DNA of 64,000 nt from Flavobacteriaceae bacterium UBA3611 (lineage in GTDB: Bacteria; Bacteroidota; Bacteroidia; Flavobacteriales; Flavobacteriaceae): the NCBI GenBank assembly GCA_002375495.1, contig DFLU01000010.1:1-64000 (forward strand), written 5' to 3'. Under the pieces are notes generated by a model. That model worked only from the letters and a program-made list of their open reading frames with translations. It was not told the DNA's origin and made no database searches. The translations under genes and the position numbers were made by a program. Of the stretch, positions 17,689 to 28,819 are shown piece after piece; the first letter of the stretch is position 1, and each line of letters begins with the position of its first letter.

Positions 17689-18489
17689 TTATTGAACGGT
17701 ATACGACAAGGTGGAAATTTCAGAAACCCGGAAATATCCCAACGGAAAATTATCTGGGTTGGTAGTATTCACAATATTTCCCCGTACAGTGGCAGGCTGT
17801 GTCTCAAACGGTCCGCCACTATCATCAGAACCTTGTTGCAATAATATGAACATAAAATTATAGAATTCTTGATCAACTCCGCTCAGTACAAAATCCACTT
17901 CATCATCGGGCTGCAAATCTTCTACCGAATAAAATCCGAATATAGAGTTGCCATCAAAAAATTCATCAAAAAACGTGTCGTACACATCGCCTCGTTGCGA
18001 TAAGCCTTCAAAAAAATAATAGTTGTCAACCCCTGCTGGGTCAGTGAAAAAAGCTTTTAGTTCAATGTCATCACCGCTAAAGCCACCATCATCGCGTTGT
18101 TCAACAAATTCTAACGTAGGAACTGTATTGAGCGTTTCTGTGGCCGTAAATGTTTCATTGCTATAGCTAACTTCTAAAGTGTATTCAGTTTCATTTTCTA
18201 CTGAAATAGTCGCTGTGTATATTCCGTTCGCTGTATGATCTAGAGTAGTAACACCAGACGGCGAACTTATGGTCACTAATGCGTCTGAAACCGTAAGGAT
18301 CACATTGTCGAAAAAGGGAGCCGTGGTAGTGAGGCGAACATATACTTCTGAAGCATCGGTTGTTTTATCGCGCGTTAATTTTGCATCTATGACCAATTTT
18401 GGAGCACTTTCATTCAAATCTATTTCTACTACATCTTCACATGCAGTAAATGTAAGTGCTAAGATTGCTATGTAAATGAGTGGCTTCAT
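17689..18489 (-). CDS. DUF4249 lipoprotein
   Basis: 266 residues with lipobox FTAC (Cys17) and the family opening EDVVEIDLNES.PKLVIDA. DUF4249 proteins are outer-membrane lipoproteins typically encoded directly downstream of a TonB-dependent receptor, as here with only 2 bp between the genes. They are presumed to help that transporter capture its ligand at the cell surface. Substrate unknown. Confidence 0.85.
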   Translation of the reverse strand: MKPLIYIAILALTFTACEDVVEIDLNESAPKLVIDAKLTRDKTTDASEVYVRLTTTAPFFDNVILTVSDALVTISSPSGVTTLDHTANGIYTATISVENETEYTLEVSYSNETFTATETLNTVPTLEFVEQRDDGGFSGDDIELKAFFTDPAGVDNYYFFEGLSQRGDVYDTFFDEFFDGNSIFGFYSVEDLQPDDEVDFVLSGVDQEFYNFMFILLQQGSDDSGGPFETQPATVRGNIVNTTNPDNFPLGYFRVSEISTLSYTVQ

Positions 18490-18491
18490 TG

Positions 18492-20861
18492 TCAGAATTT
18501 AAAGTTATAGGTAATGGCAGGAATAATACCAAATATAGAGAGCCGGACCGCTTCATTCTGTCCAATATCCGTGTTTTCCCTAAACGAAAGAGAGGCAGCG
18601 TTTTTTCGGTTGTAGATATTGTAAATACTGAAAACCCATTCGCTCTTCCAACGTTTCGTATTCTCAGGTTTCGGGGTATATGTAGCCGAAACATCTATAT
18701 GATGAAAATCCTGTAATCTGCTGCTATTTCTGGCTTCATAAACAGGTACAGTTATATTATTATATTCATATTGTCCCGAAGGAAAGGTACTGGGGCGCCC
18801 AGTTTGATAGATGGCATTGGCGCCAAATGACCATTTTTTGCTGAGTTCGTATTGGGCTGTAACCGAAATATCATGTGGTTTGTCCCAGGCCGAATTGTAC
18901 CATTGGCCGTTGTTAATCCCAATTTCTTCTGGAGTTCTGCCTGGCGTACGTTGTTCACTTTTAGACAGTGTGTAGGCAATCCATCCTTGTAATTTTCCTT
19001 CGGTTTTTCTGAGAAGGAATTCGAGACCATATGCCCTCGCTTCACCAGTTAATAAAATTTGCTCTACGGCATCATTTGCAATCAGGTCGGCATCGTCTAC
19101 ATAATCCAATCGGTTTGAAACCGTTTTATAAAAGGTTTCGACTTCAAACGAATACCGGTCGAATTTTTTAAAGAACCCTGCTGCAACTTGATCTGCCAAT
19201 TGGGGTTCTATAAACTTTCCGCTGGGCGCATAAATATCGAATGGAGTAGGAGAGGTGGTGTTGCTGATAAGGTGAATGTACTGTGCGGTACGATTGTAAC
19301 TAGCTTTTACCGAAGTAGTTTCATTTAGCTGAAAAGCGGCTGCTATCCTGGGCTCTAGATTTGCAAACGCTTTTATGGTCTCACTTCTCTTAAAGGAAAT
19401 AGTGTCGATTGGCGTCGCTTTTTGATAAATATCTAAATCGGAATTATACAAAATAGGGTTGTCATTTTCATATACATTGAGTGCATCCTGCCCTAGTCTG
19501 TTAAAGGTTGAAAGTCGTAATCCGGCCTGTACCGAAAGACGGTCGGTAATTTGTATTTCAGCATCTGCATAAGCAGCATTTTCTGTGGCGTATTTTTTAG
19601 TGAGTTTAAAAGGATTGATTCCCGAGGTTTCGGTAGTCGGATTTATTTCACCGGGGTTGAATTGGTAATAAATACCGTTGATTCCGTATTGGAGTTTGAG
19701 ATTGTCGGTTAGGTAATGGGTGAAATCGTATTTCAAATTAAAATTCTGGATTCCACTGTCGAAGTCAAATTCAACAAAATTAAGTTCGAGTCCGTAGTAA
19801 TAATCTGAATAAATCAACGATAGATTACTGAACAATTTGTCGGTAAATAAATGATTCCATCGCAAGTTGATAGTGGCATTTCCGAAGTTATTACTAAAGC
19901 TATCTGCAATCGAAAAAACATCACGGCCAAAGTAACCAGACAAATACAAGCGATTGTTGTCATTTACATTGTAGCTTATTTTTGTGTTTAGGTCATAAAA
20001 GTAGGCTACATTATCATTGTCGAATAGCGGAAGAAATAAATGCGCGTAACTACTACGTCCACCCACTAAGAATGACGCTGTATCTTTTTTTATGGGACCT
20101 TCCAATAGTAGTCTGCTTGCTACTAGGCCAATACCACCATTGGCACGAAAATCGCGTTTACTACCATCTTTTTGGTAAATGTCGAGTACAGAAGAAATGC
20201 GCCCTCCATAACGTGCAGGAATGCCACCTTTGTATAAAGTAAGGTCTTTGATTGCATCTGGATTGAAAACAGAGAAAAAACCAAAAAGGTGAGACGAATT
20301 ATAAAGCGTTGCCTCATCTAAAAGAATAAGATTTTGGTCTGCCGCCCCGCCTCGCACGTTGAATCCGCTAGCACCTTCACCAGCATTGGTTACTCCAGGA
20401 AGTAGGGTGATAGCCTTTATAACGTCTTTTTCGCCCAATACCACGGGAATTTTTTTTATGGTTTCAGCGGTGAGACGGTTCACACTCATCTCTGGTTTCC
20501 GGATATTGAGTGCTTCAACATCTGTTTTAATGATGACTTCGTCTAATTGTTGAGTATCGGTTTCCAACGAAATATTCAAAGTGGTATTTTCTGAAAGTGC
20601 CACCTTATTCTGTACAGTGGTAAAGCCAATATTGCTATAATAAACCTCGTAACTTCCTTCTGGAAGTGTGATCGAATAGAAACCGTATTCGTTGGTAATT
20701 GTTCCCGTTTGAAGCGACGGAATAATTACGTTTACACCAAACAAAGTCTCTCCCGTATCTGCCTCAGAAACGGTCCCGCTAAGGGTATATTTTTCTTGTG
20801 AAAAGGTTGCTGTACCTAATAAAAGGCAAAGCAATAGGCAGAGAATATTTTTCAAAAGCAA
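18492..20861 (-). CDS. TonB-dependent outer-membrane receptor
   Basis: 789 residues. A signal peptide (~1-21) is followed by a CarboxypepD_reg-like domain (~25-100; YTLSGTVSEADTGETLFGVNV), a plug domain (~120-225; VLGEKDVIKAITLLPGV, then GFNVRGGAADQNLILLDEA), and a beta-barrel ending in the canonical aromatic terminus (ITYNFKF). It should import a ligand too large for porins using TonB energy. Partnered with the DUF4249 lipoprotein just downstream. No sensor or anti-sigma signalling extension is seen. Substrate cannot be inferred. Confidence 0.92.
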   Translation of the reverse strand: MLLKNILCLLLCLLLGTATFSQEKYTLSGTVSEADTGETLFGVNVIIPSLQTGTITNEYGFYSITLPEGSYEVYYSNIGFTTVQNKVALSENTTLNISLETDTQQLDEVIIKTDVEALNIRKPEMSVNRLTAETIKKIPVVLGEKDVIKAITLLPGVTNAGEGASGFNVRGGAADQNLILLDEATLYNSSHLFGFFSVFNPDAIKDLTLYKGGIPARYGGRISSVLDIYQKDGSKRDFRANGGIGLVASRLLLEGPIKKDTASFLVGGRSSYAHLFLPLFDNDNVAYFYDLNTKISYNVNDNNRLYLSGYFGRDVFSIADSFSNNFGNATINLRWNHLFTDKLFSNLSLIYSDYYYGLELNFVEFDFDSGIQNFNLKYDFTHYLTDNLKLQYGINGIYYQFNPGEINPTTETSGINPFKLTKKYATENAAYADAEIQITDRLSVQAGLRLSTFNRLGQDALNVYENDNPILYNSDLDIYQKATPIDTISFKRSETIKAFANLEPRIAAAFQLNETTSVKASYNRTAQYIHLISNTTSPTPFDIYAPSGKFIEPQLADQVAAGFFKKFDRYSFEVETFYKTVSNRLDYVDDADLIANDAVEQILLTGEARAYGLEFLLRKTEGKLQGWIAYTLSKSEQRTPGRTPEEIGINNGQWYNSAWDKPHDISVTAQYELSKKWSFGANAIYQTGRPSTFPSGQYEYNNITVPVYEARNSSRLQDFHHIDVSATYTPKPENTKRWKSEWVFSIYNIYNRKNAASLSFRENTDIGQNEAVRLSIFGIIPAITYNFKF

Positions 20862-20895
20862 TTTTATTTAAAAGTACTAACTAGGGCGGTATAAA

Positions 20896-20922
20896 AAAGC
20901 CTTCCCGCTATAGGAAGGCTTT
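20896..20922 (-). terminator. Intrinsic terminator of icd
   Basis: A perfect 10-bp stem (AAAGCCTTCC / GGAAGGCTTT) with a 7-nt loop, followed on the minus strand by a T run, directly after the icd stop codon. Confidence 0.8.
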
Positions 20923-20929
20923 GTATTAC

Positions 20930-23233
<2,304 letters not shown>

Positions 23234-23784
23234 CGGATTTAGATAGCCGAATAAAAGGGAAGCAGCGATGTGGAATCAAACTTTATCAGTTTTTTAATAA
23301 TTTGTTGATGATTGAGAATTGAAGAAATAAAAAAACCATTTAAAAACGGGAGATTTTCTCTTTGTAAAACAAGAAAAGCCATAACAGCGTGCGAGGCACT
23401 CTATTATGGCTCCTTGTGAAATCGTGCCGTTACCAACGCATCTTTCGATGTGATGCGAGTTTATTATACCCTCGCCGCTGTGACCGTATTTCAAAAAGAA
23501 GTATACTGTTTTTATGATGAGGCGTTTCTTACAATTTGCATTGAAGAACTCATCCCCAAAAAACTACTTCCAAACTTTTTAATAGTCTCCAAAGTAACCG
23601 TTCGTGAGAACCGTTAGCTTGTCAAACAACTACCAAAAAGAAATAAAGAACGTTACTTTATGTTTACAAAACAATGGTTGCATTGTTTCGATAGTGCTAA
23701 TGTACTACACCGATTGAAAAAAACAAACATTGCAAGGTGTTATCTATCAACATTTTATAAACGTAGCTTATTAACAATTGTTCA
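23234..23784. other. Long icd-rplS intergenic region
   Basis: No protein gene is supported between the icd promoter and the rplS terminator. The region holds the structured RNA candidate at 23377-23481. The remainder (23485-23784) is AT-rich, with short repeats such as two ACCGTT copies near 23600 and no recognisable gene or tRNA. Confidence 0.5.
23377..23481 (-). ncRNA. Structured RNA candidate, possibly 6S-like
   Basis: Two competing folds are visible on the minus strand. A long closing stem pairs 23470-23481 with 23384-23396 (ACAGCG/CGCTGT plus GCGAGG/CCTCGC, one bulged base) around an ~70-nt interior containing a GAAA-capped hairpin (23439-23450). The alternative is an 8-bp terminator-like stem (AGCCATAA/TTATGGCT; 23404-23411 with 23377-23384) enclosing a GTGC-CTC-GCAC hairpin and followed by a T-rich tract. 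Ends paired round a large bubble with a switchable 3' hairpin recall 6S RNA, and a 6S-Flavo family exists. An attenuator or riboswitch upstream of icd is the other reading. Strand chosen from the GNRA loop and the T-tract. Confidence 0.45.
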
Positions 23785-23814
23785 CAAAAAAAGCGACCCC
23801 GTTAAGGAGTCGCT
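23785..23814 (-). terminator. Intrinsic terminator of rplS
   Basis: A 9-bp stem (AGCGACTCC / GGGGTCGCT on the minus strand, one wobble or mismatch) with a short loop, followed by seven Ts, just after the L19 stop codon. Confidence 0.8.
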
Positions 23815-23837
23815 CTGTAAGTACTGTAGGTAACTAA

Positions 23838-24188
23838 CTATTGGCGCTTTTCGCGGATTCTAGCTTTTTTACCGGTAAGACCTCTAAAGTAGTAAATACG
23901 CTTTCTGCGTACACTTCCTTTTTTGTTGATCTCAATTTTTTGTAGTGCAGGCAAGTTCATTGGGAAGATACGCTCTACTCCAACGGTTCCTGACATTTTT
24001 CTAATGGTAAAGGTTTGTGTGGTACCTGTTCCTCTTAATTGAATCACGACACCTCTAAAGAACTGTGTTCTCTTTTTCTCACCTTCACGAATTTCGTAGT
24101 AGACAGTAATCGTGTCTCCAGCTCCAAATTTTGGAAATTCTTTCTTGGTTACAAATTCGTCTTGTACGTATTTTACTAACGCTTCCAT
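23838..24188 (-). CDS. rplS: 50S ribosomal protein L19
   Basis: 116 residues, normal L19 length. It sits at the interface of the ribosomal subunits. Diagnostic segments are FPKFGAGDTITVYYEIREG, RVEIFP-type VERIFPMNLPALQKIEI, and the closing VRRKRIYYFRGLTGKKARI. Downstream of trmD in the same orientation, a common bacterial pairing, but with a ~127-bp gap and its own promoter. Confidence 0.97.
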   Translation of the reverse strand: MEALVKYVQDEFVTKKEFPKFGAGDTITVYYEIREGEKKRTQFFRGVVIQLRGTGTTQTFTIRKMSGTVGVERIFPMNLPALQKIEINKKGSVRRKRIYYFRGLTGKKARIREKRQ

Positions 24189-24260
24189 TGTTTTATTTTA
24201 CTATGGTTATGCTTACAGCAACATTCACGTATATCGTCAGAGGTTGGTGCAAATCGAGTG

Positions 24261-24268
24261 CAAAAATA
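24261..24268 (-). promoter_or_regulatory. rplS promoter -7 box
   Basis: TATTTTTG on the minus strand matches TAnnTTTG and lies about 73 bp upstream of the L19 start, giving a leader of roughly 65 nt. No clear -33 TTG was assigned. Confidence 0.4.
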
Positions 24269-24315
24269 GTGATTTTAGCTTAGCTTGCAAGTAGTTGAAG
24301 AAAATAATTCAGGAA

Positions 24316-24993
24316 TTAGTCATCTAAAAGGTCAGGTCGTCGTTCCTGGGTATGCTTGAGCGCTTCATTTTCTCGCCACTCTTCAATTTTCGGGGTATTG
24401 CCGCTGGTTAGAATTTCAGGAACTTTCCAACCTTTATAATCGGCTGGCCGTGTGTAGATAGGGGGTGCTAGCAAATTGTCTTGAAAACTATCGGTAAGCG
24501 CACTGGTTTCGTTACCTAATACTCCAGGAAGCAATCGAATGATAGCGTCGCATACCAATGCTGCCGCAAGTTCACCACCGCTCAATACAAAATCACCAAC
24601 TGATATTTCACGTGTCACAAAATGGTCTCGAACCCGTTGGTCTACACCCTTGTAATGGCCGCAGAGTACGATGATATTTTCGTGAAGCGAAAGTTCATTA
24701 GCCATGCCTTGGTTAAAGGTGTCGCCATCTGGGGTCATGTAAATAACTTCACTATAATCTCGTTCTGCCTTTAATTTTGTGATACACTTGTCAATAGGTT
24801 CAATCATCATCACCATACCTGCACCGCCGCCAAATTGGTAGTCGTCTATCTGCTTGTATTTGTTGGTGGCAAAATCACGCAAATTATGAATGTGTACTTC
24901 AACCAACCCTTTGTCTATGGCCCGCTTCAGAATTGAAGCGTCAAACGGACTCTGGAGGAGTTCTGGAACAACAGAAATGATATCTATACGCAT
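24316..24993 (-). CDS. trmD: tRNA (guanine-N1)-methyltransferase
   Basis: 225 residues, SPOUT-class methylase that makes m1G37 in tRNAs reading CNN codons and prevents +1 frameshifting. Signatures are [12 protein letters not shown] at the start, [11 protein letters not shown], the trefoil-knot residues [12 protein letters not shown] and [14 protein letters not shown], and the C-terminal ERRPDLL. It abuts the upstream TPR gene with no spacer, so the two are co-transcribed. Confidence 0.97.
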   Translation of the reverse strand: MRIDIISVVPELLQSPFDASILKRAIDKGLVEVHIHNLRDFATNKYKQIDDYQFGGGAGMVMMIEPIDKCITKLKAERDYSEVIYMTPDGDTFNQGMANELSLHENIIVLCGHYKGVDQRVRDHFVTREISVGDFVLSGGELAAALVCDAIIRLLPGVLGNETSALTDSFQDNLLAPPIYTRPADYKGWKVPEILTSGNTPKIEEWRENEALKHTQERRPDLLDD

Positions 24994-25488
24994 CTAAAAA
25001 AGGTCTTTTTTCGACTTACAACGTGCAATCGATGATTTGGCACGGTCTAGCGTTGCTTGATCCAGGGTGTGCATTCCAGTTTTTTGGTAGTGTGCTATCG
25101 CCTCGTCTAAATTTCCTTGTTGTTCGTACATAATAGCATATTCGTTGTATATGGTCGATTTGGAAACCCCGGGAATGGTAATGGCTCGGTCTAATAATGT
25201 TTTAAGTTCGTCCCATTTTCCTAAAGTTGAAAGTAAGACCGCATAGTTGTAGTAGATGGCCGGATACATGGGAGATTTTTCTAAACACAATTTATAGAGT
25301 GTTTCTCCTTTTTCGTATTCCTTAAACTTAGTTTCATACAGAAACCCTAAATGATTGTACGTTTTACCGAAGTTCGGGTCTATCTTAATCATTTCTTCCA
25401 GTGTGTTCTCGGCTTGCTCATAGTTGCCGGCTTTAATAGACGCATTGGCACGGTCTAGCATTTCTTCAAGACGGGTAAGGTGGTCCAT
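24994..25488 (-). CDS. Tetratricopeptide-repeat protein
   Basis: 164 residues from the ATG at 25488. The frame extends further but the preceding 25 codons are not TPR-like. Three to four TPR units are visible (for example AGNYEQAENTLEEMIKIDPN, YYNYAVLLSTLGKWDELK, YNEYAIMYEQQGNLDEAI). No signal peptide, so it is probably a cytoplasmic scaffold. Adjacent to trmD without a gap; partner unknown. Confidence 0.8.
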   Translation of the reverse strand: MDHLTRLEEMLDRANASIKAGNYEQAENTLEEMIKIDPNFGKTYNHLGFLYETKFKEYEKGETLYKLCLEKSPMYPAIYYNYAVLLSTLGKWDELKTLLDRAITIPGVSKSTIYNEYAIMYEQQGNLDEAIAHYQKTGMHTLDQATLDRAKSSIARCKSKKDLF

Positions 25489-25528
25489 GGTGTGATACTT
25501 TAACCACAAAAATACGGAAAATGTAGGG

Positions 25529-25969
25529 CTAGATTTCCCATGTGTAGTGAAATTTATCGTCATCTTTTTTCCAACCCAAACGTTCGTATAGATGTTGGGC
25601 GGGATTATTCACTTCAGTTTCTAGCGTAATTCCTTTGGCTCCTTCGGAAATGGCAAATTGTTTGGCCCGTTCCATCAAGGCTTCGCCAATACCCTTATTG
25701 CGATGTACTTCGGAAACGTACAAATCATTTAAAATGTAGGTGCGTTGTGTTGAGACCGAAGAAAATGACGGATAAAGTTGTGTGAATTCCATGGCTTCTA
25801 CTGCATCTGAAAGGGCCATAAATATGATGGAGTCCTTCCGTAGCAATCGTTCAGATAAAAATTGCTTGGCACGTTCGAGGTCTGAAGGTTGTTTGTAGAA
25901 TATTCGTTAGCCGTTGAATAAAAGTATTAATAATTGTAAATCTGTGTGATTTGCTTGGTATACTTGCAT
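25529..25969 (-). pseudogene. GNAT acetyltransferase interrupted by a nonsense codon
   Basis: Read from the ATG at 25969, the frame encodes 20 residues ending LLILLFNG, hits TAA at 25907-25909, and continues in the same frame with RIFYKQPSDLERAKQFLSER and a complete GNAT core (LYVSEVHRNKGIGEALM, NPAQHLYERLGWKK). The full span is 147 codons, a normal GNAT length. The stop falls where such enzymes usually have the Tyr or Asp of a YR.FY motif, so a single-base change from TAT/TAC explains it. Possibilities are a recent pseudogene, a sequencing error, or internal re-initiation at the TTG at 25846, which would lose about 41 residues of the first helix region. Confidence 0.8.
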
Positions 25970-26011
25970 ATTTCAGAATTAAAAGTTAACTTAAAAATAA
26001 AATAATAAGAT

Positions 26012-27124
26012 ATGAAATATACCATAATAGTAATACTAATCTTTTTGAAGATTAGTTTTTTATTTGGACAAATACCTTATGAAGTAGTTGTTCCGAGTAT
26101 TAATGATGCATGGCGTATTACCGTTGTTGAGGAAAATGATAAAATGTACGTAACAACGTATAGTGGATTTAAAGAGGTTAACTTATTAAATACCCAAGCC
26201 ACTCCCATAGATCGTAATGATATTATATTTTTAATTTCTGCAGGCGATAGTGATTATCTTTATTTTATTCGAGGTTACGACCCTATTTTCGACCCAAACA
26301 TACGCCTTATAAGAGCTAATCCCAATGAAAGCACCATTAATTATGAAGAATTTGGTTCAACTCCAGGGTTTCCAGGTACAAGTATTTATTCCGTTCCTCT
26401 TGTGGATGAATTTCATTTTTATTTTGACTATGGAGGTGTCCTCCATAGGAAGCGTCTTAACTCAAATGAATCAGTTCAGAAATATTTGCTAGCAAATGCT
26501 CCTTGTGATGTATTGAGTATGGCGAAGAATAATGGTAGAATGTATGTTGGAGAAATTGGTTGTAGTGGTAATATTCCAGACATATATACTATTGATGTTA
26601 ATGATGCGAATCCTGAGTATACTTTATTCTTAGAGGATATTGGAAGAGTTTTTAGTATGCAATACAGATTTGGATACCTTTATTTTATTCGAGAATATTG
26701 GGATGGTTCTCAATTAAGTAACGTAATTAGTAGAGTTCCTGTTGATAACCCAAGTTTGGCTACCGTTGAAGATTTGTCAGAAGAGTTTAGCGGCAATCAG
26801 GTTAAACAAATGCAAATTTATAATGGAACTATCTTTTTTGTGAATGATACTGGAAATATTTATAAGTTGAGCGAGACACTGTCAACATTAGATAGTCCCC
26901 AAGATTCTCACACCTCAATATTTCCGAATCCAGCGGGAGATGGATTTAAGATTTCAGGAATTAAAAAGAAAAAATATTATAGTATATATAATTTATTAGG
27001 GTTAAAAGTATCGGAAGGCTCAACGAGCCCTAATGATATAATCTCAGTGAATCAATTAGCTACAGGTGTTTATTTTGTTAAAATTGAAGGAACTGATGAT
27101 GCTTTGCGACTTGTAAAACAGTAA
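26012..27124 (+). CDS. Secreted propeller-like protein with T9SS sorting domain
   Basis: 370 residues, signal peptide cleaved near LFGQ. The body has repeated aromatic/Asp-rich segments (such as YLYFIREY and MYVGEIGCSG) consistent with a beta-propeller. The C-terminal ~75 residues are a type A T9SS signal (SIFPNPAGDGFKIS, then GVYFVKIEGTD and a basic end). It begins 42 bp from the divergent GNAT start, so both promoters share that gap. Confidence 0.8.
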   Translation: MKYTIIVILIFLKISFLFGQIPYEVVVPSINDAWRITVVEENDKMYVTTYSGFKEVNLLNTQATPIDRNDIIFLISAGDSDYLYFIRGYDPIFDPNIRLIRANPNESTINYEEFGSTPGFPGTSIYSVPLVDEFHFYFDYGGVLHRKRLNSNESVQKYLLANAPCDVLSMAKNNGRMYVGEIGCSGNIPDIYTIDVNDANPEYTLFLEDIGRVFSMQYRFGYLYFIREYWDGSQLSNVISRVPVDNPSLATVEDLSEEFSGNQVKQMQIYNGTIFFVNDTGNIYKLSETLSTLDSPQDSHTSIFPNPAGDGFKISGIKKKKYYSIYNLLGLKVSEGSTSPNDIISVNQLATGVYFVKIEGTDDALRLVKQ

Positions 27125-27148
27125 AAGTTTGTACTATTTATAAAAACT

Positions 27149-27178
27149 AAAAGCCCATCCGTTATAGAATGGGCTTTT
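27149..27178. terminator. Bidirectional terminator
   Basis: A perfect 10-bp inverted repeat (AAAAGCCCAT / ATGGGCTTTT) between the convergent T9SS gene and gapdh, with A and T tracts making it usable in both directions. Confidence 0.85.
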
Positions 27179-27199
27179 CAGTTTAAAAAGGAAATTCAA

Positions 27200-28648
27200 T
27201 TAATAATATGTAAAACGTCGAACGTTTGCAATGTATTTTGCCAAACGGATTACCTGATGGCTATAGCCATACTCATTGTCGTACCAAACATATAATACGG
27301 CGTTTTTGCCGTCTTCAGTTACAATGGTTGCATTGCTATCGTAAATTGAAGGAGCCGAAGACCCAACAATATCGCTAGATACCAACTCGTTGTTCAGGCT
27401 GTATTTTATCTGTTCTACCAAATCACCTTCTAGAGCATATTTCTTCATAATGGCATTGATGCCATCTACTGAAGTTTTGGCTTCAAGCTCAAGATTTAAG
27501 ATGGCCAAAGATCCGTTAGGAACAGGAACACGAATTGCATTCGACGTCAGTTTGCCATCAAAAGAAGGCAACGCTTTACTTACTGCTTGTCCGGCACCCG
27601 TTTCGGTAATCACCATGTTGAGCGCTGCAGCACGACCACGACGGTATTTTTTGTGCATATTGTCTACCAAATTCTGGTCATTGGTATAGGCGTGAATCGT
27701 TTCTAAGTGCCCATGAACAACACCTAGGCTATCTTCAATTGCCTTTAAAACTGGTGTAATGGCATTGGTGGTACATGAAGCGGCAGAAAAGATATCTACC
27801 TTAGCAGGGTCGTGCTCTTTATGATTTACACCGTGTACTATATTGGGTACATTTTTACCTGGCGCAGTTAACAATACTTTACTTGCTCCTTTTGGAACCA
27901 AATGGCGCGCTAGGGCTACATCGTCTCTAAATGCTCCAGTATTATCGATGATGAGGGCGTCATTAATGCCGTATTCAGTATAATCGATATCTTCCGGATT
28001 GTTGGCAGAGATGATATGAACGGTGGTTCCGTTAATGATGAGTGCTTGGTTCTCTACATCGGTACTCACTGTACCTGGAAAATCTCCGTGTACTGAGTCG
28101 TATTGAAGTAATGAAGCTCGTTTTTCTAAGACTGTTTTATCAACGGCACCTCTGGTAACGATGGCACGAAGGCGCATTTGGTTTCCTTTTCCCGTACGTG
28201 TCATTAGCTCACGCGCTAATAATCGGCCGATACGTCCAAAACCGTATAATACTACGTCCTTAGGAGTGATGTCCTTGACGTCTTTTGCATCTTTTAATTT
28301 GTCTGATACAAACGCCAAGGCATCTTCATACTTATTATCTTCTAAGTGGTATTCGTAGGTAAGTTTTCCAATGTCTAATTTTGCGGGTGGAAGGTCTAAG
28401 CTTTTAATAGCTTGCGCAATCTCTACACTATCAAATATTGAAATCGGTTTTTGTACAAACTCGCCAGCGTATTCATGAAGGTTCAGTATTTCGCTAACAT
28501 TTCGGTCAATAAGTTGGTTGCGGAAGAGCACCAATTCAATAGATTTGTCGTACCATAGATCGCTTATTGTTTTAATAAATTCTACGGAAGCCTTGCGGCG
28601 ATCGGTTTGAAAAGACAGTTCTTTTTCATAAACGTCATCAAAACTCAT
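27200..28648 (-). CDS. Glyceraldehyde-3-phosphate dehydrogenase, long form
   Basis: 482 residues, about 140 longer than classic GAPDH because of an N-terminal extension (~1-125) of unknown role that is usual for this Bacteroidetes subtype. The NAD-binding start is VVLYGFGRIGRLLARELM. The catalytic Cys lies in SAASCTTNAITPV (~residue 292), with the general-base His in a later conserved strand, and WYDNEYGYSHQV closes the catalytic domain. It converts G3P to 1,3-bisphosphoglycerate in glycolysis/gluconeogenesis. Single-gene unit with its own promoter. Confidence 0.94.
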   Translation of the reverse strand: MSFDDVYEKELSFQTDRRKASVEFIKTISDLWYDKSIELVLFRNQLIDRNVSEILNLHEYAGEFVQKPISIFDSVEIAQAIKSLDLPPAKLDIGKLTYEYHLEDNKYEDALAFVSDKLKDAKDVKDITPKDVVLYGFGRIGRLLARELMTRTGKGNQMRLRAIVTRGAVDKTVLEKRASLLQYDSVHGDFPGTVSTDVENQALIINGTTVHIISANNPEDIDYTEYGINDALIIDNTGAFRDDVALARHLVPKGASKVLLTAPGKNVPNIVHGVNHKEHDPAKVDIFSAASCTTNAITPVLKAIEDSLGVVHGHLETIHAYTNDQNLVDNMHKKYRRGRAAALNMVITETGAGQAVSKALPSFDGKLTSNAIRVPVPNGSLAILNLELEAKTSVDGINAIMKKYALEGDLVEQIKYSLNNELVSSDIVGSSAPSIYDSNATIVTEDGKNAVLYVWYDNEYGYSHQVIRLAKYIANVRRFTYY

Positions 28649-28704
28649 AGTGTGTTTTTTAGTGGCCCGTTATTAGGAATTATTGGGCGGGTTAAATTTG
28701 GGTG

Positions 28705-28712
28705 CAAAAGTA
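28705..28712 (-). promoter_or_regulatory. gapdh promoter -7 box
   Basis: TACTTTTG on the minus strand matches TAnnTTTG, 56 bp before the GAPDH ATG. Confidence 0.45.
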
Positions 28713-28754
28713 CAGATTTTTAGAATTTTGGTGAAGTATATTTCTAAAATAAAT

Positions 28755-28785
28755 ACCCCCGATTCATTACGTTAGAATCAGGGGT
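28755..28785 (-). terminator. Intrinsic terminator of the htrA gene
   Basis: Stem ACCCC-GATTC / GAATC-GGGGT (one internal mismatch) with a 9-nt loop and a T-rich tail on the minus strand, 35 bp after the protease stop codon. Confidence 0.7.
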
Positions 28786-28819
28786 GTTGTTTTATAATGA
28801 TAATAGCTTTAGCGTATTG

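Noticed and set aside
23377..23481. tRNA, SRP RNA or tmRNA at this locus
   Set aside because: No T-loop GTTCGA motif, no GGAAGGAAGCAG-type SRP loop and no alanine-like acceptor end were seen.
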